A stretch of 64,000 bases of DNA from Cyclobacterium roseum (lineage in GTDB: Bacteria > Bacteroidota > Bacteroidia > Cytophagales > Cyclobacteriaceae): NCBI RefSeq assembly GCF_010119225.1, contig NZ_WNKF01000020.1, positions 1 to 64,000 on the forward strand. Direction: 5' to 3'. Below are positions 8,317 through 17,537 of the stretch, piece after piece. The translations under genes and the position numbers were made by a program. The notes beneath the pieces are model-generated. The model was not told where the DNA came from, did not search any database, and saw only the letters and a program-made list of their open reading frames with translations. How positions within the stretch are numbered: the first letter of the stretch is position 1; each line of letters starts with the position of its first letter.

Positions 8317-9894
8317 TTAATGGGGGCCTGCTTTTAAAATTTCCGGACTTACCTGTGATTCAAATTGTTTGAAATTTTTCACAAATAGGTTTACCAGCTT
8401 CAATTTCGTCTTATCAAATTTACTTTTATCCTCCCAGGTGTTTTCAGGCACCAGTATTTCAGCAGGGACTCCGGGGCAGGACAGGGGTATTTCCAGTCCA
8501 AACTCTTTTTCTTTATGAACGGCTACCTCATTAAAATCACCATGGTGAATGGCATCCAGGATGGCGCGGGTGTATTTGAGTTTGATTCGCGCCCCCAGCC
8601 CGTAATCACCCCCACTCCAGCCTGTATTTACCAACCAGGCATTCACCTTGTGCGTTTTCATTTTCTGGGCCAGGAGTTCGGCGTAGGTATTAGGGTGCCA
8701 CATCATAAATGCGGCCCCAAAGCAGGCACTAAAGGTAGCTTGTGGCTCTTTTACTCCCATCTCTGTACCCGCCACCTTTGCCGTATAACCGGAGATAAAG
8801 TGGTAACTGGCCTGTTCGGGGCTGAGTTTGCTCACTGGCGGCAGCACCCCGAAGGCATCGCAGGTAAGGAATATAATGTTTTTAGGATGCCCGGCCATGC
8901 ATGGAATCTGGGTATTGGCAATAAAATCAATGGGATAGGATGCCCGGGTATTTTGGGTAATGGAGGTGTCGCTGTAATCTACTTCGCGGGTGAGGGGGTC
9001 GAAAACCACGTTTTCCAAAACAGTGCCATAGCGAATAGCGGCAAAAATATCCGGTTCGTTTTCTGCGCTCAAATCAATTGCCTTCGCATAGCAGCCACCT
9101 TCGATATTAAAAACCCCTTCCTGATGCCAGCAGTGTTCATCATCCCCGATAAGTTTTCTTTTTGGATCTGCACTTAGGGTGGTTTTGCCGGTGCCGGATA
9201 ATCCAAACAGCAGCGACACATCGCCCTGATCCCCCACATTAGCCGAGCAGTGCATGGGTAACACGTCCTGCATGGGCATCAGGTAGTTCATAATGGAGAA
9301 AATTCCTTTTTTCATTTCCCCGGCATACTCTGTTCCCAGAATGACGACTTCCTTTCTTTCCAGACTAATTCCGATGCTGGTTTTGGAGGTCATGTTGGTA
9401 GTAAAGTGGTTGGCAGGGAAACTACCGGCGTTAAAGATGGTATAATCCGGTTCCCCGAAGGTTTTTAATTCTTCTTCGGTGGGCATGATGAGCATGTTCT
9501 GCATAAACAAGGCATGGTAGGCCCGGGTGCAGATGATTCGGATTTTTAACCGGTATTTCGGATCCCATCCGGCAAAGGCATCGACTACATAAAGATGATC
9601 CCGGGTATTGAAGTAATCAATGGCCCTTTCTCTATTTACCAGAAAAGTATGCTCGTCCATTTCAAAATTCACAGGACCCCAATCAATGTTTTTTTCGGAG
9701 GCAGGCTGCCGTACAATGCGTTTATCTTTTGGACTTCGGCCTGTTTTCTTGCCTGAGTAAACCATCAAAGCACCCTTATTAGAGATGGCGGACCCTTTTT
9801 CCAGACGCAATGCCGATTCGTACAGAATCGCACGTTCGCTATTTCTAAAAGTCTCGGTTAATTCTATACCGTAGGTCCTTAAATCAAAATCCAT
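8317..9894 (-). CDS. pckA: Phosphoenolpyruvate carboxykinase (ATP)
   Basis: Catalyses oxaloacetate + ATP to PEP + ADP + CO2 in the cytosol, the first committed step of gluconeogenesis; many Bacteroidetes also run it in the CO2-fixing direction. The TGRSPKDK substrate motif, the kinase-1a P-loop [11 protein letters not shown], the metal-binding GDDEHCW and the GPH-type C-terminus are all visible. The 525-aa form starting [10 protein letters not shown] aligns with the usual family N-terminus. An in-frame ATG at 9945 would add 17 residues. A palindromic terminator (9972-9995) separates it from the upstream oxidoreductase, so it has its own promoter. Confidence 0.95.
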   Translation of the reverse strand: MDFDLRTYGIELTETFRNSERAILYESALRLEKGSAISNKGALMVYSGKKTGRSPKDKRIVRQPASEKNIDWGPVNFEMDEHTFLVNRERAIDYFNTRDHLYVVDAFAGWDPKYRLKIRIICTRAYHALFMQNMLIMPTEEELKTFGEPDYTIFNAGSFPANHFTTNMTSKTSIGISLERKEVVILGTEYAGEMKKGIFSIMNYLMPMQDVLPMHCSANVGDQGDVSLLFGLSGTGKTTLSADPKRKLIGDDEHCWHQEGVFNIEGGCYAKAIDLSAENEPDIFAAIRYGTVLENVVFDPLTREVDYSDTSITQNTRASYPIDFIANTQIPCMAGHPKNIIFLTCDAFGVLPPVSKLSPEQASYHFISGYTAKVAGTEMGVKEPQATFSACFGAAFMMWHPNTYAELLAQKMKTHKVNAWLVNTGWSGGDYGLGARIKLKYTRAILDAIHHGDFNEVAVHKEKEFGLEIPLSCPGVPAEILVPENTWEDKSKFDKTKLKLVNLFVKNFKQFESQVSPEILKAGPH

Positions 9895-9970
9895 AAATTG
9901 TTTTGGTTTCTTTTTATTTAAATTCGAAAATACAAATTGATCCATGAATTTTCAAAATTTGCTTCAAATA

Positions 9971-9996
9971 AAAAACCTGATGATCATCAGGTTTTA
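9971..9996 (-). terminator. Palindromic terminator after the SQR gene
   Basis: A perfect 24-nt palindrome at 9972-9995 (AAAACCTGATGA and its complement) gives a GC-centred stem followed by T on the minus strand. It sits between the stop of the oxidoreductase (10018) and pckA. It could work in both directions. Confidence 0.7.
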
Positions 9997-10017
9997 TTAA
10001 AAACGGAACCGTTTTAG

Positions 10018-11280
10018 TTACATTTTTCCTCGCAGCATCTGATTCCAATAGAGATAAGGCAGCCCGTATTTTTTGAGCAGCCACATCGGATAGAGCTCTT
10101 TGCTAGTATCAAATATCTTGCTTAAAAGCGGGTCGCTGTCACGGACATTGTCGTATTTAAATTCGGCCAACACCATTTTTCCATAGCCCGTAACCAGCGG
10201 ACAACTGGAATAACCCTCGTAGAGCTTCTCACCGATCTTATTGTGTTTGATCAATTGAATCAGGTTATTGGCGACGACCGGAGCCTGCTTTCGGATAGCC
10301 GCTCCGGTTTTGGCCGTAGGTAGTGCAGCCACATCTCCCAGAGCAAAAATTTCCGGATAGTCCAGGTGTTGCAAGGTATTGATATCTACTTTTACCCAGC
10401 CCTTTGAGGGGCCTTCCTGATGGGCAATTGGGGATTCCTGGATAAATTTGGGCGCTTCTTGTGGAGGCGCCAGGTGCAACATATCGTAGGGCATGACGAT
10501 TTCTGTTTCCCCCACAATCTCCTCATTGATGCTGCTATCTTCTGTTCCAATACAGCTATTAATACCGGACTGGGAATACTTAAAATGGACTTTTTTGTTT
10601 TTGGAATCGATTTTTACAGGCGTATAAAACGGTTTGAAAAAGATATCTCGCTCCTGTATGATTTTGTTTAGGGTGTCGGCAAAATCCTTCACCCCAAAAA
10701 TCACCGACCCGGGTGTGGCAAAGATGACGTTGGACTTTTTACGAAGTCCCTGCTTCCTTAGGTAATCCTCGGCCAGGTACATGATTTTTTGAGGTGCTCC
10801 TCCACATTTTATGGGAGTGGCAGGCTGGGTAAATACGGCATTGCCTCCCTTGAAGTTTTGCAAAACCTCCCAGGTATATTCCGGATCTACGTAATTTGAA
10901 CAGACGCCGTCTTTTCCCAGGCTTTCTCTTAATCCTTCTATTCCATCCAGATTCATGACCAGTCCCGGAGCGACCACCAGGTAATCGTAGGTAAACTGTC
11001 CGGAGGATTTGGTACCGACCGTTTTTGTCTCGGGATCTATCGATGTGGCGGCATCCTTTATCCAATCCACTCCTTCAGGAATGTACTCCGCTTCTTCCCG
11101 GATGGTCTTCTGCATATCAAAAGTGCCAGCACCTACCAAGGTCCAGGCAGGTTGGTAATAATGCTTGTCGGAGGGTTCGATGATTGCGATCTGTAGGTCC
11201 TTCTCTGCTCTTTTTAGCCTGGCAGCCACCATGATTCCTGCCGTGCCTCCGCCTACAATTAAAATTTTATATTTCTTCAT
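10018..11280 (-). CDS. sqr: Sulfide:quinone oxidoreductase, SQOR-like (type II)
   Basis: A 420-aa FAD-dependent, membrane-associated enzyme that oxidises sulfide and passes electrons to the quinone pool. The N-terminal Rossmann motif is VGGGTAG. Cys127 (DGVCSNY), Cys159 (TPIKCGGAPQK) and Cys360 (SSCPLVTGYGKM) are present. The last two motifs match the redox Cys pair of mitochondrial SQOR and bacterial type II SQR; this is family knowledge. FAD-binding ALGDVAALPTAKTGAAIRKQAP is also present. It has no sulfur-gene neighbours here, which points to sulfide detoxification more than lithotrophy (inference). Confidence 0.88.
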   Translation of the reverse strand: MKKYKILIVGGGTAGIMVAARLKRAEKDLQIAIIEPSDKHYYQPAWTLVGAGTFDMQKTIREEAEYIPEGVDWIKDAATSIDPETKTVGTKSSGQFTYDYLVVAPGLVMNLDGIEGLRESLGKDGVCSNYVDPEYTWEVLQNFKGGNAVFTQPATPIKCGGAPQKIMYLAEDYLRKQGLRKKSNVIFATPGSVIFGVKDFADTLNKIIQERDIFFKPFYTPVKIDSKNKKVHFKYSQSGINSCIGTEDSSINEEIVGETEIVMPYDMLHLAPPQEAPKFIQESPIAHQEGPSKGWVKVDINTLQHLDYPEIFALGDVAALPTAKTGAAIRKQAPVVANNLIQLIKHNKIGEKLYEGYSSCPLVTGYGKMVLAEFKYDNVRDSDPLLSKIFDTSKELYPMWLLKKYGLPYLYWNQMLRGKM

Positions 11281-11440
11281 TAGTTTTTTTGGTTAATTGT
11301 TGCCCCAAAGAAGGAAGAAATAAGGAATTATAATGTAATAAAGATCACAAAGGAAAAAAGTAGTTGTAGCTTTCCTCCCTGGAAAAATTTACCACCAAGC
11401 AATTAATTATTAGAGTATGTAGATCCATTTAAAACAGATA

Positions 11441-12277
11441 TCAGGGGATCCATTTGATATGCTTGAAGTTGGGTTTTCTTTTTTCGAGGAAAGCGTCGCG
11501 CCCTTCTTTGGCTTCCTCTGTCATATAGGCCAGACGAGTAGCCTCGCCCGCAAAGACCTGTTGGCCCACCATGCCGTCGTCGGTGAGGTTAAATGCGAAT
11601 TTCAACATTTTGATAGAGGTAGGGGATTTTGCCAGAATCTCCTGGGCCCATTCATAGGCCGTATCCTCCAATGCCTCATGAGGAATGACCGCATTGACCA
11701 TACCCATCTCATAGGCTTCCTGAGCGGTGTAGCTTCTACCCAAAAAGAAGATTTCCCGAGCTCTTTTCTGTCCCACCATTTTGGCCAGGTAGGCAGAGCC
11801 ATATCCGCCGTCAAAACTGGTCACGTCTGCATCGGTTTGCTTAAAAAGGGCATGTTCTTTACTGGCCAGGGTAAGGTCACATATCACGTGCAAACTGTGG
11901 CCTCCTCCTACAGCCCAGCCAGGTACCACTGCTATTACGACCTTTGGCATAAACCGGATCAGGCGCTGTACTTCCAGAATATTTAGTCGGTGCATTCCGT
12001 CTTCGCCAACATATCCCTGTTTTCCCCGGGCCTTTTGATCTCCGCCACTACAGAAGGAATACACGCCGTCTTTGGGGGAAGGGCCTTCTGCAGATAGTAA
12101 AACCACGCCAATGCTGGTGTCTTCCCGGGCATCAAGAAAGGCATCGTAAAGATCACTGGTCGTTTGAGGGCGAAACGCATTTCGTACCTCCGGTCGGTTA
12201 AATGCTATCCGGGCTACTCCTTCACATTTTCTATACGTAATGTCCTTGTATTCTTTTACAGTGGTCCAATGAATCAT
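11441..12277 (-). CDS. menB: 1,4-dihydroxy-2-naphthoyl-CoA synthase
   Basis: Crotonase-fold enzyme of menaquinone synthesis, which cyclises O-succinylbenzoyl-CoA to DHNA-CoA. The 278-aa form starts MIHWTTVKEY, and an upstream in-frame ATG (12313) would add twelve residues that look non-native. Family hallmarks seen: RPEVRNAFRP, SFCSGGDQKARG, the oxyanion-hole region GWAVGGGHSLHVICDLTLAS, TDADVTSFDGGYGSAYLA and the C-terminal RKPNF. The length matches the family. It is divergent from menE, with about 115 nt between the starts, so the two may share regulation. Confidence 0.95.
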   Translation of the reverse strand: MIHWTTVKEYKDITYRKCEGVARIAFNRPEVRNAFRPQTTSDLYDAFLDAREDTSIGVVLLSAEGPSPKDGVYSFCSGGDQKARGKQGYVGEDGMHRLNILEVQRLIRFMPKVVIAVVPGWAVGGGHSLHVICDLTLASKEHALFKQTDADVTSFDGGYGSAYLAKMVGQKRAREIFFLGRSYTAQEAYEMGMVNAVIPHEALEDTAYEWAQEILAKSPTSIKMLKFAFNLTDDGMVGQQVFAGEATRLAYMTEEAKEGRDAFLEKRKPNFKHIKWIP

Positions 12278-12391
12278 TATACAGATGTTTTTTGTCTGCA
12301 AGATAACAGCCAAATGTCACATTTCAGAAATTATTCCAGGTAGATTCTCGACCATGGGTGGATTTTTTAGTTATTTTACAAAAAAGCACTG

Positions 12392-13465
12392 ATGATCATT
12401 TTTGGAAACAAAACCTATACTCCCGAGGAGATCAATGCCGGCAAAAAAGGTAACTTGGAACCTGAGTTTGTGACTGCTTTTGAATTTTGCCGGCAATGGC
12501 TGAATGGAACGTCCTGCTTTGATCTGCAAACTTCGGGATCCACAGGTGACCCAAAGACGGTACGGGTACATCGCAAGCAAATGCTGGCAAGCGCTCAAGC
12601 TACCAGACGTTTTTTTGGCCTAAAAAAAGGGAGCCGAATGCTTTGCTGCCTGGATACAGGCAAAATTGCCGGAAAAATGATGTTGATTCGGGCATTGGAG
12701 TGGGAAGGCATACTAGTGGTTGTTCACCCAAAACAAAACCCTCTTGAAAATTTGCTGGATTACCATTTTGATTTTGCTGCGATGGTCCCCTTGCAGGTGG
12801 AAGCCTGCTACGGTCATGCGGATAGCCGAAAAGCCCTAAATCAGATCGAAGTGTTGATCGTTGGGGGAGCTCCGGTAAGTCCCGTACTTAGAGAAAAAAT
12901 GAGGCAAATAAAGGGTAGGGTGTACCAAACTTACGGAATGACGGAGACGGTTTCGCATTTTGCCCTGGCGGATATGAAAGCCGATGGACCATTGGAATAC
13001 CGGGCGCTTCCACAGGTAACGTTGAAGGTGGATAAGGCACAGAAGCTTTGTATTCAATCTCCCATGAGTGGCGAAGGCTGGGTCGTTACCAATGACCTGG
13101 TGGAAATGACATCTAGTCGCACCTTTATATGGAAGGGGAGGGCTGATTTTGTAATCAACTCCGGAGGAATAAAATTGTATCCGGAGTCGATTTTAGAGAA
13201 AATTAGCCCCCTACTTCAGGAGGTTTTTCCTAACAGAAATTCATTTCTTACCGGAATAGAGGACCCAAAACTCGGACAAGCACTTACCCTGGTCATTGAA
13301 GGTGATGAGGATACAGAAAGCGCAAGTCACCTGTTGAAAGCAGCAAAACGGCTGTTACCCCGCTATCAAGACCCAAAATCCGTCCTTTTTATACCCCACT
13401 TTTTGTTTACATCTACTGGAAAAATAGATCAATTACGTACCTTAGCATCATGGGAAAGGGATTGA
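12392..13465 (+). CDS. menE: O-succinylbenzoate--CoA ligase
   Basis: ANL-superfamily adenylate-forming enzyme that activates O-succinylbenzoate with ATP and CoA, one step before MenB. The P-loop-like TSGSTGDPKTV, the YQTYGMTETVSHFA motif and WKGRADFVINSGGIKLYPE are visible, with the C-terminal lysine in TGKID. At 357 aa it is much shorter than E. coli MenE but similar to other Bacteroidetes MenE. Divergence from menB supports the assignment. Its 3' end overlaps the next gene by 16 nt. Confidence 0.92.
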   Translation: MIIFGNKTYTPEEINAGKKGNLEPEFVTAFEFCRQWLNGTSCFDLQTSGSTGDPKTVRVHRKQMLASAQATRRFFGLKKGSRMLCCLDTGKIAGKMMLIRALEWEGILVVVHPKQNPLENLLDYHFDFAAMVPLQVEACYGHADSRKALNQIEVLIVGGAPVSPVLREKMRQIKGRVYQTYGMTETVSHFALADMKADGPLEYRALPQVTLKVDKAQKLCIQSPMSGEGWVVTNDLVEMTSSRTFIWKGRADFVINSGGIKLYPESILEKISPLLQEVFPNRNSFLTGIEDPKLGQALTLVIEGDEDTESASHLLKAAKRLLPRYQDPKSVLFIPHFLFTSTGKIDQLRTLASWERD

Positions 13466-13878
13466 TTTGTTTGATTTTTGCATTCGGCATTCTAATGAAT
13501 AGTGACGGAAAAAAAATGGCGCTTCAAATTACAGTCCTTATCCCAGGGGAAACAGACGGATTGGTTCAGTTATTGGTTTTTGACTCCCCTTCCGGTTTTC
13601 CGGATCGTCCCGCCAAGGCCATTCGATCCACGTCAGAACGGATAAAATCTGGGAAGGCGGCATTTCGTTTTGAGGGGTTAAAGGAGGGTTTTTATGCCTT
13701 ATCTGCCTTTCATGATGCCGACGAAGACGGCAAGATGCGAAAGTCACTTTTCGGCATTCCCAAGGATGCGTATGGCTTTTCCAATGATGCGCGCGAACCC
13801 TTTTCCGCCCCGACATTCAAAGACGCTTCTTTTTACCTTCCGGAGACAGGAACTACGGTTGAATTTTCCCTTAAATGA
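13450..13878 (+). CDS. DUF2141-family secreted protein
   Basis: A 142-aa small exported protein with an N-terminal hydrophobic signal (LICLIFAFGILMNS). The DUF2141 signature is present: GLKEGFYALSAFHDADEDGKM, then FGIPKDAYGFSNDAR and FSAPTFKDASFYL. Function of the family is unknown; it is predicted periplasmic or outer-membrane-associated. The start overlaps the end of menE by 16 nt and the stop overlaps the next start by 4 nt, so translation is probably coupled. Confidence 0.8.
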   Translation: MGKGLICLIFAFGILMNSDGKKMALQITVLIPGETDGLVQLLVFDSPSGFPDRPAKAIRSTSERIKSGKAAFRFEGLKEGFYALSAFHDADEDGKMRKSLFGIPKDAYGFSNDAREPFSAPTFKDASFYLPETGTTVEFSLK

Positions 13879-14057
13879 TTATGAATAAGTCCCTTCAAAT
13901 TTCAGTTGCTTCTATTGGTCTGTTGGCAGCCCTCCTGTACATGCTTCATTTTTTCGGTGTGATTTATCACCCCTATATCCCCGCTATTAGTGGAGGCACC
14001 GTCATCGCTTCGTATTTGTTCGGGGTGTATGCCAGAAAGAAGCAGGAAAAGGAATAG
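13875..14057 (+). CDS. Small two-helix membrane protein
   Basis: A 60-aa protein with two predicted membrane segments (SVASIGLLAALLYMLHFFGVIY and IPAISGGTVIASYLFGVY) and a Lys/Arg/Glu-rich tail (ARKKQEKE). Its ATG overlaps the stop of the DUF2141 gene (ATGA), a good sign that it is a real gene at the end of the menE operon. I do not recognise a named family. Confidence 0.65.
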   Translation: MIMNKSLQISVASIGLLAALLYMLHFFGVIYHPYIPAISGGTVIASYLFGVYARKKQEKE

Positions 14058-14210
14058 AAAAGGGACGACAGGTCAGGAGCTAAAAATTGCTGCTGGAATC
14101 CTCTTTTATGACGTTTATCATATTCTTCATTGATCGAAGTAAGGAATAATACCCTTTCTGTTTCCTAACTTTAAATCATCAATCAATGCAAACCCTTCAA
14201 CGAAACGGAT

Positions 14211-15050
14211 ATGAAAAAGCTATTGGTTCCCACGGATTTCTCGGCTTATGCCGACGCTGCTCTTGAGTTTGCCACCCAACTGGCCAAAAAGCAGGAAGCT
14301 GAAATTTTACTTCTGAATGTAGTTCTGACACCCGTAAACTGGACAAAATTGACCAAAGAGCAGGAAGCGCTCTATCCGGATACGATGGAAGTTATCCACA
14401 GGGCAAAAAAAGAATTGGCCGCTAGACTGGCTAAGGTGGAACAAGCGGGCGTAAGGGCCAGTAAATCGATTCATTTTAGCGATGGAAAAGAACGGCTTAT
14501 TTCGTATTTATCCTCTGAAAAAATCGACCTGGTGGTGATGGGCTCGCATGGTAAGTATGGTTTTAAAGCACATGTTTTGGGTTCTAATACCTACACTGTC
14601 CTGAGGAAGGCTGGCATACCGGTTTTTGTGGTAAAACCTGCTAAAGCCCCCTTTAGGTTTAAAAAAGTGGTATTGGCAACTGATTTCAAGGAAGCCTCAG
14701 GAAAGGCCTTCCAGACACTTGGAGATACCATTCGTTTTTTGGGAGCTACTCCCGAGGTATTATTTGTAAATACACCGGCTAATTTTATGGAAGATGCTCA
14801 AATAAAGCAATTAGGCGAAGAATTTTTAAAAAAGTTCGCCTACTATGCCCATGACATTCATATTTACAGCGCATACAATGTAGAGCGAGGAATCATACAA
14901 TTTGCACAGGCTGCGGAGCTTGATGCCGTGGCAGTGATTACCCATGGGAAAACGGACTTGCAGCAGTTGTTTTCACCTTCGGTTACCGAAAATCTGGTTA
15001 CTTACTTGGATAAGCCTGTACTCAGCTTAAATGTAACAGCACTAGAATAA
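14211..15050 (+). CDS. Tandem universal stress protein (UspA family)
   Basis: A 279-aa cytoplasmic protein of two Usp domains. The first (residues 1-143) holds the ATP-binding signature, GSHGKYGF (111-118) and GSNT (124-127), and a typical N-terminal LLVPTDFS. The second (from about 150, VVLATDFKEAS) has a degraded signature (ITHGKTDLQQLFSPSVTENL), so only one nucleotide site may be intact. It is monocistronic, ending in a strong terminator. Role in stress is known for the family; the signal is not known here. Confidence 0.85.
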   Translation: MKKLLVPTDFSAYADAALEFATQLAKKQEAEILLLNVVLTPVNWTKLTKEQEALYPDTMEVIHRAKKELAARLAKVEQAGVRASKSIHFSDGKERLISYLSSEKIDLVVMGSHGKYGFKAHVLGSNTYTVLRKAGIPVFVVKPAKAPFRFKKVVLATDFKEASGKAFQTLGDTIRFLGATPEVLFVNTPANFMEDAQIKQLGEEFLKKFAYYAHDIHIYSAYNVERGIIQFAQAAELDAVAVITHGKTDLQQLFSPSVTENLVTYLDKPVLSLNVTALE

Positions 15051-15051
15051 T

Positions 15052-15086
15052 GAAAAGAGCCCCGTAAATTTTTAGGGGCTCTTTTC
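15052..15086. terminator. Bidirectional terminator between usp and pgm
   Basis: The long perfect stem GAAAAGAGCCCC/GGGGCTCTTTTC has A and T runs on both sides. It sits directly between two convergent genes (usp on plus, phosphoglucomutase on minus) and can serve both. Confidence 0.9.
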
Positions 15087-15109
15087 ATAAAGGAACAGAA
15101 TCGACTCGA

Positions 15110-16837
15110 TTAGCCAAAAAACTGCTTTAGCGATTCAATTTTTTTGTCCAGGGAGGCTTCTGTAGCCCGGTAGGCTTCCCGGTTGGGCAGTTTTTCGTTT
15201 ACGGAAATATAGTATTTAATCTTTGGTTCTGTACCGGATGGACGTGCAGAAATTTTGCTTCCATCTTCCAGAAAAAACTGTATGACATTTGATTTTTCGA
15301 GGTCCAGCGGACGTTCCTTACCCGCTTTCATGTCGTATATTTTACTTTCCTGAACATCGACTATTTTAGCTACTTTGAGGCCATTAATGGAGGTAGGTTT
15401 GTTGGTTCGAAAACCTTTCATCAATTCCTGAATTTGCTCCGCACCATCCTTCCCCTTTTTGGTAATGGAGATCAGAGATTCCTTATAAAAACCATATTTG
15501 ACGTAAATCTCGGACAAAACATCGATCAGACTCATTCCTTTTTGCCGGTAATAGGCTACGATTTCTGCCACCATGGCGCAGGCGGAGACACCATCTTTAT
15601 CCCGAACAAAATCTCCGATCAGGAAACCATAACTCTCTTCGCCTCCGGCAATGAATTCTTTTTCCCCCTCGTTGGCCAGAATTACGGATGCGATGTTTTT
15701 AAACCCGGTTAACACATCGTAATAATCCACGTCAAAATCCCTGCTAATGACCCCCAGTAAATCTGTGGTAACAATGGTACTTACGGTAAATTGCTTGCCG
15801 GTAAGCCGGCCTTGTTCCCGATAAAGATTCAGGAGGTAATAGATGATAATGGCTCCGGTTTGGTTGCCATTTAATAGTTCAAAGTCACCTTTTTCGTTGG
15901 GTATGACAGCAGCATATCGGTCACCATCCGGGTCGCAAGCCAGCACCAATTCGGCTTTAACCTCCCTGGCCAGTTGGATGGAAAGATTCAGTGCCTCCGC
16001 CTCTTCCGGATTGGGGTATTTTACAGTTGGAAAGGTGCCATCGGGCTCAATTTGTTCTTTGACTACATGTATGTTTTCAAAGCCAAATACCTTCAGCGCT
16101 GCCGGGACCATCTTGCCGGAAGCCCCGTGGATTGGGGAAAAGACAATGGTCATGTCTTTTTCAACAATGTTATTTTGAGGGGATAAACTGAGCTTCTTTA
16201 CTTCATTCAGGTAAATTAAATCAAAATCCTCTTCGATATATTCTATGAGCTGGTCATTTTTGTCCCAGTTGACATCGTCTATGGATTTTATTTTCAGGAC
16301 CTCGGTAATGATGTTCTTATCATGGGGAGCCACCACTTGTCCCCCGTCATCCCAGTACACTTTGTAACCATTGTATTCTTTAGGATTATGGGATGCGGTG
16401 ACCATCACCCCACTTTTGCAGCCATAGTGTCGAATGGCGAAGGAAAGCATGGGGGTGGGGCGCATGTCCCGGAAATAGCGAACGCCTATTCCATTTGCCG
16501 TGAGTACATTGGCCGTCGTTTCGGCAAACAAGGTGTTATTGATGCGGGAATCATGGGTAATGGCAACCCGGATCTCCTCACTAGGAAAGTTATTTTTAAG
16601 GTAATTGGCCAATCCCTGTGTTGCCATTCCGATGGTATACACGTTTATGCGATTGGATCCAATGCCCATTACTCCTCTCAGTCCTCCCGTACCGAATTCC
16701 AGGTCCCGGTAAAAAGAGTCAATCAACTCGGTAGGATCATCCGAATCTAGCAATGTTTGTATTTCTGCTTTACTCTGGGCATCCAGTTTGCTATTAAGCC
16801 AGGATTGGGCCTTACTGATGATGGCTGCATCTGTCAT
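15110..16837 (-). CDS. Phosphoglucomutase/phosphomannomutase (alpha-D-phosphohexomutase)
   Basis: Interconverts hexose-1- and hexose-6-phosphates in the cytosol, linking glycolysis to polysaccharide and cell-envelope precursors. All four family loops are present: the catalytic serine in GVMVTASHNPKEYNG, metal-binding DPDGDR, the sugar-binding GGEESYG and the phosphate-binding RPSGTEPKIKYY. The 575-aa form starts MTDAAIISKAQ; an in-frame ATG at 16876 adds thirteen residues. The length fits the large PgcA/PGM2-type group. Confidence 0.92.
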   Translation of the reverse strand: MTDAAIISKAQSWLNSKLDAQSKAEIQTLLDSDDPTELIDSFYRDLEFGTGGLRGVMGIGSNRINVYTIGMATQGLANYLKNNFPSEEIRVAITHDSRINNTLFAETTANVLTANGIGVRYFRDMRPTPMLSFAIRHYGCKSGVMVTASHNPKEYNGYKVYWDDGGQVVAPHDKNIITEVLKIKSIDDVNWDKNDQLIEYIEEDFDLIYLNEVKKLSLSPQNNIVEKDMTIVFSPIHGASGKMVPAALKVFGFENIHVVKEQIEPDGTFPTVKYPNPEEAEALNLSIQLAREVKAELVLACDPDGDRYAAVIPNEKGDFELLNGNQTGAIIIYYLLNLYREQGRLTGKQFTVSTIVTTDLLGVISRDFDVDYYDVLTGFKNIASVILANEGEKEFIAGGEESYGFLIGDFVRDKDGVSACAMVAEIVAYYRQKGMSLIDVLSEIYVKYGFYKESLISITKKGKDGAEQIQELMKGFRTNKPTSINGLKVAKIVDVQESKIYDMKAGKERPLDLEKSNVIQFFLEDGSKISARPSGTEPKIKYYISVNEKLPNREAYRATEASLDKKIESLKQFFG

Positions 16838-17039
16838 GGGTAAAAAAAGTTTTTTTGGTTTATAATTGAATGCCAAAATATAAGCATTAATATGGATTTC
16901 CGCCTACTTTGATTCCTGAATTTTGAATGGGAGTGGGCAGAAGATGGGGCTTTTCCAATTTTTAAATGCCCTTGTTGGAATATGTGCCCATATTCTCTAC
17001 CTTCATATTTTCAAACACGCAAAACAGCTTTTAGCCTTT

Positions 17040-17462
17040 ATGGATTTTGATAAACTTGACAAAGAACTTTCTGCAATCGTAGAGTTACGCATTCGTTTGA
17101 GTAGTATCACTTATGCAGATCCGGATTATGATGAAATCGAAGAAGAACTTCACGATCTGGAGGACACGCTAAATGAGCAATATGGTGATGAACTGGAGAG
17201 TAAGTTAGAAGAGATCTATGCTACCCTGGCTTCTGATAATGACGTATTGCTGCCCTCGGCCTATCTGGCTAATAAATACATACCCATGCAGCCCGATGCC
17301 AGGGGAGTGGTCACTTATGATGTACAGGGGCCGGAAGGGGTGCCGGTCGAATCCGAGCAGTTTGACGGGCAGGATGTGAGAATCGCCCTGGTGCCTAATC
17401 CCGCCCGTTTCGTTATGGTAATCAATGGGCGTCCCCTCAAAGACCTTTGGCGGTCAAGATAG
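17040..17462 (+). CDS. Hypothetical acidic protein, 140 aa
   Basis: I do not recognise the function. The chosen start MDFDKLDKEL is preceded by an in-frame but unlike-looking stretch back to 16923. The N-terminal half is a very acidic helical region (DPDYDEIEEELHDLEDTLNEQ, about residues 24-45). The C-terminal half is beta-like, ending LVPNPARFVMVINGRPLKDLW. No signal or membrane segment. It stands alone, divergent from phosphoglucomutase. Confidence 0.65.
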   Translation: MDFDKLDKELSAIVELRIRLSSITYADPDYDEIEEELHDLEDTLNEQYGDELESKLEEIYATLASDNDVLLPSAYLANKYIPMQPDARGVVTYDVQGPEGVPVESEQFDGQDVRIALVPNPARFVMVINGRPLKDLWRSR

Positions 17463-17537
17463 GGGAGGGCTCAAAAGCAGGCCATTTGACGTTTTGTTGA
17501 GGGTTTAACAATTGTATATATAGATACTCCTAATTAA

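Noticed and set aside
8515-9177. 220-codon open frame on the plus strand inside pckA
   Set aside because: It is antisense to the conserved P-loop region of pckA and shows no family features; a shadow of the real gene.
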